DNA of 23,641 nt from Deltaproteobacteria bacterium (GCA_018262455.1 JAGSPR010000107.1:1-23641); one strand, 5' to 3'. Shown: positions 14,055 through 21,946, counted from the stretch's first letter. The notes: generated from the sequence alone by a model not told the origin. Numbers and translations are program-made.

Positions 14055-15965
14055 TCAGGGGGTGATGTCGAGCATCTCGATGTGGATGTTGCGATCCTTG
14101 GGGTCGGGCTGACGCACCGATTCGGCGAACCGATTGCTGACGCTGGGCGCGATCTCGACCCGGGTCTCGCGCGCGAGGACCTGGATCTTCCCGATCTCGC
14201 GCTTCGTGATGCCGCCGCGCCGGCAGATCAGCGGGATGAGCCACTTCGGATCGGCGTTCTTGGACCGGCCGACGTTGATCGTGAACCACACGCCGGACTC
14301 GCCCTCGGCGCGTGGCGTGGGTCGCGAGGAGTCGCCGCCCGGGTGATCGGCGCCGCGTGCGGCGGGATGATCGGCGCCGCGTGCGGCGGGATGATCGGCG
14401 CCGCGTGCGGCGGGATGATCGGCGCCGCGTGCGGCGGGATGATCAGCGCGCGGCGCGGGTCGCGGGGCCTCGCCGCCAGCGTGATCGGCGCCGCGTGCGG
14501 CGGGATGATCGGCGTGCGGGCGACCGACGGGGCGCTCGTGATCGCGACGGTTGCCGGGATCGTGCGGGCGCTCGCTGCGAATCGGCGCCGGCCGGCGATC
14601 ATGGGTGTCCTGGCGACCCTGCGGGCGCGGAGCCGGGGCAGAGCGCGGGCGCATCGACGGCGGCACCGTCAGCTCCTCGGGAGCTGGGCGGGCTTGCCTG
14701 CGCAGCCGGACGAGCGCGGCGACCATCTCCTCGGCGGTGCGATCGGCGAGCAGCACCCGCGCGACCTGGCGATCCTCCTCGGTGGTCTCGGCGGCCATCG
14801 CGCCGATCTCCTTGGCGAGCAGGGCCTGATCGCGGCCGTAGATGTCATCCGCCGACGGCACGGGCATCCACTTCGCGAGGATGTTGGCCGACTGGAGCGT
14901 GCGGTCGACATAGCGGCTCGCGGCGTCGGGGACGAGCAGGATCGCGATGCCATGCTTGCCGGCACGTCCGGTGCGCCCGCTGCGGTGCACCAGCATCTGC
15001 TTGTTCTGGGGCAGGTCGGCGTGGATGACGAGCCCGAGGTCGGGCAGGTCGAGGCCGCGAGCCGCGACGTCGGTCGCGACGCACACGCGCGCGCGGCCAT
15101 CGCGGAGCGCCTGGAGCGCGAGGTTGCGCTCGCGCTGGCTGAGCTCGCCGGACAGCGCCACGACGGAGAACCCGCGCTCGTTGAGGTTCGCGGCCAGGTG
15201 CGTGACCCCATCGCGCGTCGCGCAGAACACGAGCGCGCCGGCGGCCTCGTGATACCGCAGCAGGTTGACGACTGCCAGATCGCGCTCGCGCGGCATGATC
15301 GGCATCGCCTGGTACTCGATGTCGACGTGGCGCTCGTGCTCGGTGGTCGCGGCGATCCGGACCGCGGACTTCTGGTAGCGCTTCGCGAGGGTGGCGATCT
15401 CCTTGGGGATCGTCGCCGAGAACAGCAGCGTCTTGCGGGTCGGCGGCGACGCGTCGAGCAGGCGCTCGATGTCCTCGCGGAAGCCCATGTCGAGCATCTC
15501 GTCGGCCTCGTCGAGCACGACGCCCAGGAGCTTGCCGAGCACGAGCGAGCCGCGGTCGAGGTGATCGCACAGTCGACCGGGCGTGCCGACCACGATGTGG
15601 ACGCCGCGATCGAGCTCGTGACGCTCGCGGCGCGGATCCATGCCGCCGACGCACGTCGTGATCCGTGCGCCGGTGTCGGCGTACAGCCACGCCAGCTCGC
15701 GATGGACCTGGATGGCGAGCTCGCGGGTCGGCGTCACCACGAGCGCGAGGGGCGCGCCGGCGGAGCCGAACTTCGCGTTGTCACCGAGCAGCGGGCGCGC
15801 GAGCACCAGGCCGAATGCCACGGTCTTGCCGGAGCCGGTTTGCGCGGAGACGAGCAGATCTTTGTCCTCGGCACCAAGCACGGCCGCTTGCACCGCGGTC
15901 GGCTCCTTGTACTCGCGGCGGGCGAGGGCGCTCTGCAGGCTGGGATGGGCGGTCGAGAACGGCAA
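14055..15965 (-). CDS. DEAD-box RNA helicase, DbpA-like
   Basis: The protein has 636 residues. The TTG at 15963-15965 is chosen because a perfect TTGCGC/17/TAGGGT promoter ends 8 nt upstream; an in-frame ATG at 16008-16010 lies upstream of that -35 box. The Q motif is near 22-26 and motif I is AQTGSGKT (41-48). PTREL (79-83) and TPGR (128-131) follow, then DEAD (152-155) and SAT (183-185). ATDVAARGLD (297-306) and HRSGRTGRAG (327-336) complete the set. A disordered Arg/Pro/His linker (about 425-553) contains repeated DHPAARGA units. The C-terminal domain (about 558-634; FTINVGRSKNADPKWLIPLI) is the DbpA RNA-binding domain, which in E. coli recognises 23S rRNA hairpin 92. It therefore likely acts in 50S ribosome assembly. 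It is about 180 residues longer than E. coli DbpA, mostly in the linker. Confidence 0.95.
   Translation of the reverse strand: MPFSTAHPSLQSALARREYKEPTAVQAAVLGAEDKDLLVSAQTGSGKTVAFGLVLARPLLGDNAKFGSAGAPLALVVTPTRELAIQVHRELAWLYADTGARITTCVGGMDPRRERHELDRGVHIVVGTPGRLCDHLDRGSLVLGKLLGVVLDEADEMLDMGFREDIERLLDASPPTRKTLLFSATIPKEIATLAKRYQKSAVRIAATTEHERHVDIEYQAMPIMPRERDLAVVNLLRYHEAAGALVFCATRDGVTHLAANLNERGFSVVALSGELSQRERNLALQALRDGRARVCVATDVAARGLDLPDLGLVIHADLPQNKQMLVHRSGRTGRAGKHGIAILLVPDAASRYVDRTLQSANILAKWMPVPSADDIYGRDQALLAKEIGAMAAETTEEDRQVARVLLADRTAEEMVAALVRLRRQARPAPEELTVPPSMRPRSAPAPRPQGRQDTHDRRPAPIRSERPHDPGNRRDHERPVGRPHADHPAARGADHAGGEAPRPAPRADHPAARGADHPAARGADHPAARGADHPAARGADHPGGDSSRPTPRAEGESGVWFTINVGRSKNADPKWLIPLICRRGGITKREIGKIQVLARETRVEIAPSVSNRFAESVRQPDPKDRNIHIEMLDITP
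14345..14440. repeat. 24-bp tandem repeat, four identical copies, inside the RNA helicase gene
   Basis: Four head-to-tail identical 24-bp units (14345-14368, 14369-14392, 14393-14416 and 14417-14440) are followed by diverged copies and one more perfect unit at 14483-14506. On the coding (minus) strand each encodes the octapeptide DHPAARGA (register arbitrary) in the linker before the DbpA RNA-binding domain. Identity at every base, including third positions, points to recent expansion by slippage or unequal recombination. Confidence 0.95.
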
Positions 15966-15973
15966 GGTCGCGC

Positions 15974-16002
15974 ACCCTAGTCGGTACCTGCCCCGAGCGC
16001 AA
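15974..16002 (-). promoter_or_regulatory. Predicted promoter of the RNA helicase-DoxX operon
   Basis: Read on the minus strand: TTGCGC (16002-15997), 17 nt, TAGGGT (15979-15974), then 8 nt to the TTG start at 15965. This places the likely transcription start at or next to the start codon and is the main reason for choosing that start. Confidence 0.6.
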
Positions 16003-16006
16003 TGCG

Positions 16007-16249
16007 TCATTGTGGTCGCAGGGCCGCCCCGAGGTCCGAGGGCAGCCAGCCGACCTGCTGCGAGAAACCGCCACCCGAGATCGCCACCCATGGAGGCAGC
16101 CGGTGGCCAGCCGCGCCGCCGCGTACCCCACCTGTCGGCGGACCGGGCGGGTCGGTCGGCGCGGCCACCATCGGTGGGCGACCGGTTGCCGCGAACGATG
16201 GGCCGCAATCCTGGCGCTGAAACTTCGGCCTCGGTCGGGCGTTGGACAT
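16007..16249 (-). CDS. Doubtful small ORF, 80 codons
   Basis: This open frame runs from the ATG at 16247-16249 to the TGA at 16007-16009, between the helicase promoter and the divergent plus-strand gene. The product is rich in Pro, Gly and Arg, with no signal, helix or recognised motif. Third-position GC is only moderately high, lower than in the neighbouring genes and best in the last third (from 'PPWVAISGGGFSQQVGWLP'). That could mean a short gene, a gene remnant or chance. There is no good ribosome binding site. Confidence 0.22.
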   Translation of the reverse strand: MSNARPRPKFQRQDCGPSFAATGRPPMVAAPTDPPGPPTGGVRGGAAGHRLPPWVAISGGGFSQQVGWLPSDLGAALRPQ

Positions 16250-16255
16250 CCCACC

Positions 16256-17041
16256 ATGAACCTGCTGCACCCCGAGCTGCCGTCGCCCCACGGCCTGTCG
16301 ATCGCCCGGCCCTCCACCGCGACGAAGCTCGCAGGTCCGGCGCTGTTCGCCGGGGCCGCGCTGCTGCTGGTGGGCGCGGGCCTGGCGCTCGGTGCGCACC
16401 GCCCACCATCGCCCGGGAGCGAGTGCGGGCTGCCGGCCGGCGTCCAGCTCGCCGATCTCGATCGCCAGGACGCGCGGCTCGTCACCCGCCAGCTGCTCGC
16501 GTGTGCCGATCTCGAGGCCGGCCGGATCACGGCCGAGCACTACCTCTCGACGGTCACCGCGCTCGATGCGGAGTGGGCGCATCCTCCGGTCGCGCTGCCG
16601 GCGGTGGTCTGGGCGTCCTCGGTGCGCGGGTTCTCGACGCAGTACTCCGAGAGCTCGTGGTCGGCGGCGCAGGCCCTCGGCGCGCCGAACGTGTACCCGG
16701 CCTCCGGCGACAACGCGAAGGCCTGGGCATCGCTCGGCGCCGATGATCGCGACGAGTGGCTCGAGGTCGGCTTCGATCGCCCGGGTTCGGTCTCGGGCGT
16801 CGAGATCTACGAGACCTTCAACCCCGGCGCGATCGATCGGATCGAGCTCCTCACCGCCAGCGGCAGGACGCTCGCCGCCCAGACGACCGCGGCCGCTCCC
16901 GGGCAGGGCAGCATGCGCCGCACCGCCACGGTGCGCTGCACGAGCGAGCCGATCGTGGCCGTGCGCGTGCACGTGGCCTCGGCCTCCGTGGCGGGGTGGA
17001 ACGAGATCGATGCGATCGGCGTCGTGCCCTGCACGCCGTGA
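16256..17041 (+). CDS. Membrane-anchored protein with pappalysin-type galactose-binding-like domain
   Basis: The protein has 261 residues from the ATG at 16256. A polar N-terminus is followed by one hydrophobic helix (about 26-47), which anchors the protein with its C-terminus outside. Residues about 57-112 are helical, with two cysteines (57 and 83). Residues about 117-258 form a beta-sandwich domain. It contains WSAAQALGAPNVYP (135-148), then DEWLEVGFDRPGSVSGVEIY and ETFNPGAIDRIEL. This 'AxQALGxPNVYP...EWLEVGF...VEIYETFNPG' pattern is the galactose-binding-like fold seen in pappalysin-type metalloproteases and in eukaryotic FBXL4. It is likely to bind sugar or protein at the cell surface; the ligand is unknown. 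No protease motif is present. Confidence 0.85.
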   Translation: MNLLHPELPSPHGLSIARPSTATKLAGPALFAGAALLLVGAGLALGAHRPPSPGSECGLPAGVQLADLDRQDARLVTRQLLACADLEAGRITAEHYLSTVTALDAEWAHPPVALPAVVWASSVRGFSTQYSESSWSAAQALGAPNVYPASGDNAKAWASLGADDRDEWLEVGFDRPGSVSGVEIYETFNPGAIDRIELLTASGRTLAAQTTAAAPGQGSMRRTATVRCTSEPIVAVRVHVASASVAGWNEIDAIGVVPCTP

Positions 17042-17101
17042 GTACCGCCCGAAACCTCGGTGCCAGGCCATGAGTCTTCGTCAGTCACGGCGGGACGAGC
17101 G

Positions 17102-17117
17102 CCCAGGGTTTTCTGGG
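17102..17117 (+). terminator. Small inverted repeat between two plus-strand genes
   Basis: CCCAG (17102-17106), a GGTTTT loop and CTGGG (17113-17117) form a short hairpin in the 104-bp gap. It may end the upstream transcript, or act as an operator, because it abuts a TAGGCT -10-like element at 17119-17124. There is no T-tract after the stem. Confidence 0.25.
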
Positions 17118-17134
17118 TTAGGCTTCGCGGCGAC

Positions 17135-17143
17135 GGAGGTGAT
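17135..17143 (+). promoter_or_regulatory. Near-perfect Shine-Dalgarno sequence
   Basis: GGAGGTGAT matches the 3' end of 16S rRNA over nine bases. It lies 2 nt before the GTG start at 17146, which it marks as the true start although the spacing is short. It is the clearest Shine-Dalgarno sequence in the window and contrasts with the mostly leaderless-looking starts elsewhere. Confidence 0.7.
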
Positions 17144-17145
17144 GT

Positions 17146-17625
17146 GTGAAGAAGAAGCTACTCGTACTGGCCCTGATCTCGACGACTGTCTATGGCGCCT
17201 GGCACCTGCGGAGTGACAGCTCGCCCCCGCAGGCTTCGCAAGCCAGCCTCGTGCTCGATCGGATCTGGATCGATCACATGCCGCGCAACGACAAGGACAT
17301 GTTCCATGCCTTCGTCGCGATCACCGAGCAGCCGTTCGGCGTGTTCCAGGAGACCTCGCAGTGGAAGGGCAACTTCGAGCTCTTCAACTACGAAGCGAAC
17401 GGGGACGAGCTCCGCATCGTGTATCCGCAGAGCGGCGATCGGGACAAGGTCACGGCCACCGCGAATCCCTGCAGCGAGAAGGGCATGGACTTCTGCCTCG
17501 AGCTCAAGGGCGCGCGCCGTGGCGTGAAGCGCTATTACTCGATGAAGGGCTGGGAGATCGATCACGCCGCGCGCCCCGAGGACGTGCGCGCGCGGATCGA
17601 CGCCCTCGCCTCGACCGCGCCCTGA
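17146..17625 (+). CDS. Exported or membrane-anchored protein, unknown function
   Basis: The protein has 159 residues from the GTG at 17146, which follows a strong Shine-Dalgarno sequence. The N-terminus has a Lys-rich start and one hydrophobic stretch (4-18), either a signal peptide or an anchor. The mature part reads as a compact alpha/beta domain: VLDRIWIDHMP, then FHAFVAITEQPFGVFQETSQ, then FELFNYEANGDELRIVYPQS. It carries a Cys pair (about 106 and 114, NPCSEKGMDFCLEL) and ends in a helical, charged tail. I recall similar short proteins from myxobacterial genomes but know no function. It could form a lipocalin-like or small beta-barrel domain, which is inference. Confidence 0.85.
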   Translation: MKKKLLVLALISTTVYGAWHLRSDSSPPQASQASLVLDRIWIDHMPRNDKDMFHAFVAITEQPFGVFQETSQWKGNFELFNYEANGDELRIVYPQSGDRDKVTATANPCSEKGMDFCLELKGARRGVKRYYSMKGWEIDHAARPEDVRARIDALASTAP

Positions 17626-17670
17626 CGCCACAGCGGTTGCTCGCCAGCGGCATCGGTGCAACAACGGGGC

Positions 17671-18069
17671 ATGCACCGAAGGCTGCTCGCTGCGCTCGTG
17701 TTTGTCGTCGCGTGTTCCGGCACGAGCCCGATGCCGAGCCCGGGGCCGGAGTCTACGCCCGCGCCTACGCCCGCGCCCACCGAGCCGACGCCGATGCCGA
17801 CGCCGACGCCGACCGCGCCGACGCCAGCGCCAGCGCCGGCCCCTGCGCCGACCCCACCCCCCGCGCCGGGCGCGCCAGCGATCCACGAGAAGTGCGGCGC
17901 CAATGACAGCTGCGGCGCCGGGCTGACGTGCAAGACGTACTTTGGCATCGCGGGACCGCGCGGTCCGCAGTTCAAGACCTGCGAGATCCCGTGTGACAAA
18001 CGGACGAAGTGTCCGGCTGGAACGACGTGCGGCATCATCGCCGATGGACCGGGCCAGGTCTGCCGCTGA
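17671..18069 (+). CDS. Cysteine-rich surface lipoprotein with Pro/Thr linker
   Basis: The protein has 132 residues. The ATG at 17671 gives a lipoprotein signal ending V-V-A-C (Cys15); a GTG at 17656 is an alternative start. Residues 19-69 are a low-complexity linker built from PTP/PAP repeats, suited to holding a domain away from the membrane. The C-terminal domain (71-132) has eight cysteines (75, 81, 87, 104, 108, 114, 120 and 131), predicting four disulphides. The spacing (C-x5-C-x5-C, then C-x3-C-x5-C-x5-C) resembles small disulphide-knot modules found repeatedly in myxobacterial surface proteins. The function is unknown, possibly binding or structural. Confidence 0.82.
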   Translation: MHRRLLAALVFVVACSGTSPMPSPGPESTPAPTPAPTEPTPMPTPTPTAPTPAPAPAPAPTPPPAPGAPAIHEKCGANDSCGAGLTCKTYFGIAGPRGPQFKTCEIPCDKRTKCPAGTTCGIIADGPGQVCR

Positions 18070-18126
18070 CCCGCGGACGCCTGGCTCGCTCGCCGCGCGA
18101 CGGCACTCCGCGATCGACCCAGCGGC

Positions 18127-18438
18127 TCAGCCGTCGGAGTTGATCATGTCCGAGATCACGCTCGCGATGATGAGGCCCACGAACACGTAATACGTCGTCC
18201 CGTGCATGTACACGCCCGCAAGGGCGAGTGCGCACCACGCCACGACGAGCCCAGCGGTGACGACCTTGACGATCGTGCCGGTGCGGTTGAGGTGTTTGCC
18301 GGCCCGTAGCATGCCGCCGTCCCACATCGAGAACGTGTAGGGCTCGCGTCTGCGCAACGCTCCGACCGCCTTGTACGCGACGAGTCCGCCCCACACCGTG
18401 AACGCGACCAACAGGACCTGAAGGATCTCGGGCGACAT
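18127..18438 (-). CDS. Small membrane protein, unknown function
   Basis: The protein has 103 residues from the ATG at 18436-18438. An ATG four codons upstream (18448-18450) is the alternative: it has a weak AGG upstream. The downstream one instead has TATGTT ending 7 nt before it, as in other genes here. Hydrophobic segments lie at about 6-27, 57-78 and 83-97, probably three helices. Between the first two is a conserved-looking polar loop (RREPYTFSMWDGGMLRAGKHLN). I do not recognise a family. It is divergent from the DUF485-actP operon, sharing a short AT-rich control region, so a link to acetate uptake is possible but unsupported. Confidence 0.72.
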   Translation of the reverse strand: MSPEILQVLLVAFTVWGGLVAYKAVGALRRREPYTFSMWDGGMLRAGKHLNRTGTIVKVVTAGLVVAWCALALAGVYMHGTTYYVFVGLIIASVISDMINSDG

Positions 18439-18463
18439 GGGGCGGAACATAGCGCGACCTAAT

Positions 18464-18492
18464 TTGCGCAATTGGAGCCAGACCCCTCTAAT
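18464..18492 (+). promoter_or_regulatory. Predicted promoter of the DUF485-actP operon
   Basis: TTGCGC (18464-18469), exactly 17 nt, then TCTAAT (18487-18492), then 6 nt to the ATG at 18499. The -35 sits in the palindrome TTGCGCAA (18464-18471), so it also offers a TTGCGC on the other strand towards the divergent gene, although no well-spaced -10 follows there. This is the best promoter candidate in the window. Confidence 0.65.
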
Positions 18493-18498
18493 ACCGCC

Positions 18499-18798
18499 AT
18501 GGACCAAGCCACCGAGGATCGGCTCCGCGCGGTCGTCGCGCGACGCTGGCGTGTGGGGACGGCGCTGACCGCCCTGATGATGGCGATCTACTTCGGCTTC
18601 ATCTTGCTGGTCGCGTTCGACAAGGCGGATGCCGGCACGCTGCTGCTCGGCGCGCGGGTGAGCGTCGGCATGGTGCTCGGCGCCGTGGTGATCGTGCTCG
18701 CGGTGATCCTGACGGCCGTCTATGTCCGGTGGGCGAACGTGCATTACGACGCGGCGATCCACGCGCTGCGCGAGCATCGCGGCGGGGACGCGCCATGA
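18499..18798 (+). CDS. DUF485 family membrane protein, partner of ActP
   Basis: The protein has 99 residues from the ATG at 18499. A short cytoplasmic N-terminus with RRRW-like charge is followed by two hydrophobic helices (about 21-40 and 55-77). The first helix ends in YFGFILLVAF (31-40), and the second runs into the RWAN segment (77-80) followed by a charged tail. This matches the DUF485 (YjcH-like) family, which is nearly always encoded directly upstream of the acetate symporter ActP, as here. Its stop overlaps the actP start (ATGA at 18795-18798), so the two proteins are made together. It probably helps the assembly or activity of the symporter; the exact role is not established. Confidence 0.92.
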   Translation: MDQATEDRLRAVVARRWRVGTALTALMMAIYFGFILLVAFDKADAGTLLLGARVSVGMVLGAVVIVLAVILTAVYVRWANVHYDAAIHALREHRGGDAP

Positions 18799-20366
18799 AC
18801 GAGCTCCCTGCCGCCCCGGCCCCGAAGCTCGGCGATGCCAACGCGACCGCCGTGGTGTCGTTCCTGGTGTTCGTCGGGATCACGCTCGTCATCACGTACT
18901 GGGCGTCGCGCAGGACGCGGACGTCGGCACAGTTCTTCGCGGCGGGCGGCAACATCTCGGCGGTCCAGAACGGCTTCGCGCTCGCGGGCGACTACATGAG
19001 CGCGGCGAGCTTCCTCGGGATCGCGGGGATGGTGTCGATGTCGGGCTTCGACGGCCTGATCTACTCGGTCGGCTGGCTGGTCGGCTGGCCGGTGATCACG
19101 TTCCTGATCGCCGAGCCGCTCCGTAACCTCGGCAAGTACACGTTCGCCGATGTCGTCGCCTACCGCCTGCGCCAGCGCCCGGTGCGGATCGCCGCCGCGA
19201 TCAGCACGCTCACGGTCGTGTCGTTCTATCTGATCGCGCAGATGGTCGGCGCCGGCGAGCTCATCCAGCTGATGTTCGGGCTGCCGTACCGGGTCGCGAT
19301 CATGATCGTCGGCGGCGTCATGCTGCTGTACGTGCTGTTCGGCGGGATGATCGCGACGACGTGGGTGCAGATCATCAAGGCTGGCTTGCTCCTGCTCGGT
19401 GCCACGCTGCTGGCGATCCTCGTGCTCGCGCGGTTCAACTTCAACCCGCTCGAGCTGTTCGCGGCGGCCCGCGACAAGTACGGCCCGGAGGTCATGGCGC
19501 CGGGCAAGGAGGTCGCGAATCCGCTCGACACGATCTCGCTCGGGATCGCGCTGATGTTCGGGACCGCCGGGCTGCCGCACATCCTGATGCGGTTCTACAC
19601 CGTGCGCGATGACCGCACCGCGCGCCGCTCGGTCGCCTACGCGACCTCGCTGATCGGGTTCTTCTACCTCGTCACGTTCATCCTCGGCTTCGGTGCCTCG
19701 GTGCTCGTCGGTCGAGACGCGATCGGCGCGATCGGCAAGAAGGGCAACATGGCGGCGCCGATGCTCGCGAACTACCTCGGGGGTACGCCATTCCTCGGCT
19801 TCATCTCCGCCGTGGCGTTCGCGACGATCCTCGCCGTGGTCGCGGGGCTCACGCTGTCGGGCGCCGCCGCGATCGCCCACGACCTGTGGGGCCACGTCGT
19901 GCGCAAGGGCAAGGTCGACGAGCGCGAGCAGCTCCGGGTCGCGCGCTACGCCACGGTGGCGCTCGCGTTGCTGGCGATCGGGCTCGGGATCGTGTTCGAG
20001 AATCAGAACGTCGCGTTCATGGTCGGGCTCGCGTTCGCGATCGCGGCGAGCGCGAACTTCCCCGCGCTGCTGATGTCGATGACGTGGTCACGGTTCACCA
20101 CCCGGGGCGCGGTCGCCAGCATGATCACGGGCACCACGAGCACGCTCGTGCTGATCCTGCTGTCGCCGACGGTGTGGAAGGATCTGCTGGGTCACCCCGA
20201 GGCGGTCATGCCGCTCAAGAACCCGGGCGTGATCACGGTGCCGCTGGCGTTCCTCGTCGGGATCGTGGTGTCGCTGTCGTCGCGCGAGCCGGAGTCCGAG
20301 GCGGGGTTCGTCGAGGCCCGTCACCGCATGCACTTCGGCCCGACCCACGAGCCCGACAAGCCCTGA
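18795..20366 (+). CDS. actP: Cation/acetate symporter ActP
   Basis: The protein has 523 residues, close to E. coli ActP (about 549). It belongs to the sodium:solute symporter family and should take up acetate and other short monocarboxylates with a cation across the inner membrane. Family landmarks seen are FFAAGGNISAVQNGFALAGD (47-66) and YTFADVVAYRL. LIAQMVGAGELIQLMFGL, MIATTWVQIIKA and GTAGLPHILMRFYTVRD follow. Later blocks are FLGFISAVAFATILAVVAGL and FENQNVAFMVGLAFAIAASA. Thirteen or so hydrophobic segments are present. It follows the DUF485 gene with a 4-nt overlap. The start is fixed by that overlap. Nothing appears truncated. Confidence 0.97.
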   Translation: MNELPAAPAPKLGDANATAVVSFLVFVGITLVITYWASRRTRTSAQFFAAGGNISAVQNGFALAGDYMSAASFLGIAGMVSMSGFDGLIYSVGWLVGWPVITFLIAEPLRNLGKYTFADVVAYRLRQRPVRIAAAISTLTVVSFYLIAQMVGAGELIQLMFGLPYRVAIMIVGGVMLLYVLFGGMIATTWVQIIKAGLLLLGATLLAILVLARFNFNPLELFAAARDKYGPEVMAPGKEVANPLDTISLGIALMFGTAGLPHILMRFYTVRDDRTARRSVAYATSLIGFFYLVTFILGFGASVLVGRDAIGAIGKKGNMAAPMLANYLGGTPFLGFISAVAFATILAVVAGLTLSGAAAIAHDLWGHVVRKGKVDEREQLRVARYATVALALLAIGLGIVFENQNVAFMVGLAFAIAASANFPALLMSMTWSRFTTRGAVASMITGTTSTLVLILLSPTVWKDLLGHPEAVMPLKNPGVITVPLAFLVGIVVSLSSREPESEAGFVEARHRMHFGPTHEPDKP

Positions 20367-20638
20367 GCTCAAGAGGCCTCGGGGAATGCCTCCGCGCGGA
20401 CTTCGAGCAGAGCGCGCACCCGCGCGCTGGGGCGGCCGGTCGGCCTTCGTCTCGCGGGTGACAGCGGAGGGCCGCAACGTGCAGCGCCCGCCGACGCAAC
20501 ACTCAACTACCTGTGCCCCGCAGCGAACGGCCGTGGAAGCTACCGCTCGCCGTAAGGCCGCCCGCCGCCTGGCGCGCGCGGTGACGCCGCTGGTGACAAC
20601 AGGGTCGACGCATGCTGGAGCGACGTTCGTCGCGATCT
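20367..20638. other. Intergenic region between convergent actP and dctA; possible hairpin, no gene seen
   Basis: This 272-bp gap holds no convincing gene. An Arg-rich open frame on the plus strand (20386-20655) has no start signal or motif. A possible hairpin with arms GAGGC (20373-20377) and GCCTC (20388-20392) lies 6 nt after the actP stop and may contribute to termination, though it has no T-tract. I saw no tRNA or known RNA motif. Confidence 0.5.
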
Positions 20639-21946
20639 TCAGTCGGGCTCGGTGAGCTGGAGGTCGGGCCCCGCTGCCAGCCGGTCGCGCAGGCGCTCGC
20701 GATCGAGCTCGCCGCACCAGCTCGCGACGACCAGGGTCGCGACCGAGTTGCCGACGAGGTTGGTCAGCGCGCGCGCCTCGGACATGAAGCGGTCGATCCC
20801 GTAGATCAGGACGAGCCCGGCGATCTGCACGTGGCCGACCGCGCCGAGGGTGGCGCTCAGCACGATGAAGCCACTGCCGGTCACGCCCGCCGCGCCCTTC
20901 GAGGTCAGCAGCAGGATCGCGAGCAGCCCGAGCTGGTGCGTCAGATCGAGCGGCGTGTTGGTCGCCTGCGCGACGAACACCGCGCCCATCGTCAGGTAGA
21001 TCGACGTGCCATCGAGGTTGAACGAGTAGCCCGCGGGGACCACGAGTCCGACGATCGACTTGCTCGCCCCGAGGCCCTGGAGCTTCGTCATCATCCGCGG
21101 CAGCACCGACTCCGACGACGAGGTGCCGAGCACGATGAACAGCTCCTCGCGGATGTAGCGGACGAGCCGGAAGATGCTGAAGCCGTGCAACCGCGCGACC
21201 AGCCCGAGCACCCCGAACACGAACAGCCCGCAGGTCGCGTAGAAGCACGCCATCAGCTCGGCGAGCGAGGCGAGCTTGTCGACCCCGAGCTTGCCGACGG
21301 TGAACGCCATCGCGCCGAACGCCCCGATCGGCGCGAGCTTCATGATGATCCCGACGATCCCGAAGATGACCTGGCCGATCCGGTCGACGAGATCGAGCAC
21401 CGGCGCGCCGCGCTCGCCGACGCCCTGGAGCGCGAACCCGAACAGGATCGCGAGCAGCAGCACCGGCAGCAGGTCGCCGTGCGCGAGGCCGCCGACGAAC
21501 GTGTCCGGGATGATGTCCATGAAGAAGTCGACGGTCCCCTTGAGCGCGTCTGGGCTCGTGAACTCCTTGATCGAGCGGGCATCGAGCGTCGACGCGTCGA
21601 TGTTCATCCCGACGCCCGGCTTGACGACGTTGATCACGACCAGCCCGATCACGAGCGCGACCGTGCTCGCGACCTCGAAGTACAGCAGCGCGAGCCCGCC
21701 TGCCTTGCCCACGGACTTGAGGCTCTTCATGCTCGCGATCCCGAGCACGACCGTGCAGAAGATCAGCGGCGCGATCGTCATCTTGACGAGCTTGATGAAG
21801 CCGTCGCCGAGCGGGCGCAGCTCCACCCCGACGTCGGGCGCGACGATGCCGACGACCACGCCGAGCGCGATCGCGACGAGCACCCGGAAGTACGGCGTCG
21901 CGTAGAACGGCGGCTTGCCGAGCGCGCGGGCAGGCGGGAGGATCAT
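20639..21946 (-). CDS. dctA: C4-dicarboxylate:cation symporter DctA
   Basis: The protein has 435 residues, close to E. coli DctA (428). It belongs to the dicarboxylate/amino acid:cation symporter family and imports succinate, fumarate, malate and related acids. Seen motifs are the serine-rich hairpin [13 protein letters not shown] (274-286) and [16 protein letters not shown] (305-320). [12 protein letters not shown] (349-360) and [17 protein letters not shown] (392-408) follow. These supply the substrate- and cation-binding elements known from this fold. Several residues in the block around the TSSSE motif are specific to DctA rather than the glutamate carriers. The ATG at 21944-21946 overlaps the stop of the upstream lipoprotein gene (ATGA), so translation is coupled. 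Confidence 0.95.
   Translation of the reverse strand: MILPPARALGKPPFYATPYFRVLVAIALGVVVGIVAPDVGVELRPLGDGFIKLVKMTIAPLIFCTVVLGIASMKSLKSVGKAGGLALLYFEVASTVALVIGLVVINVVKPGVGMNIDASTLDARSIKEFTSPDALKGTVDFFMDIIPDTFVGGLAHGDLLPVLLLAILFGFALQGVGERGAPVLDLVDRIGQVIFGIVGIIMKLAPIGAFGAMAFTVGKLGVDKLASLAELMACFYATCGLFVFGVLGLVARLHGFSIFRLVRYIREELFIVLGTSSSESVLPRMMTKLQGLGASKSIVGLVVPAGYSFNLDGTSIYLTMGAVFVAQATNTPLDLTHQLGLLAILLLTSKGAAGVTGSGFIVLSATLGAVGHVQIAGLVLIYGIDRFMSEARALTNLVGNSVATLVVASWCGELDRERLRDRLAAGPDLQLTEPD

Noticed and set aside
14345..14506. Regular 24-bp repeats that could suggest a CRISPR array
   Set aside because: The units are directly adjacent with no spacers, are a multiple of three, and encode an in-frame octapeptide inside an intact helicase gene.
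14082..15980. 632-codon open frame on the plus strand
   Set aside because: It is a shadow of the DEAD-box helicase, whose motifs are all in the minus frame.
15966..16010. ATG at 16008-16010 as the helicase start
   Set aside because: It would lie upstream of the perfect TTGCGC/TAGGGT promoter, so it would not be on the transcript; the TTG at 15965 matches the family's N-terminus.
18744..19895. 383-codon open frame on the minus strand
   Set aside because: It is antisense to actP and shows only Arg/Glu/His-rich shadow composition.
20386..20655. 89-codon Arg-rich frame in the actP-dctA gap
   Set aside because: There is no start signal, no motif and poor codon bias, and it runs into the 3' end of dctA on the other strand.
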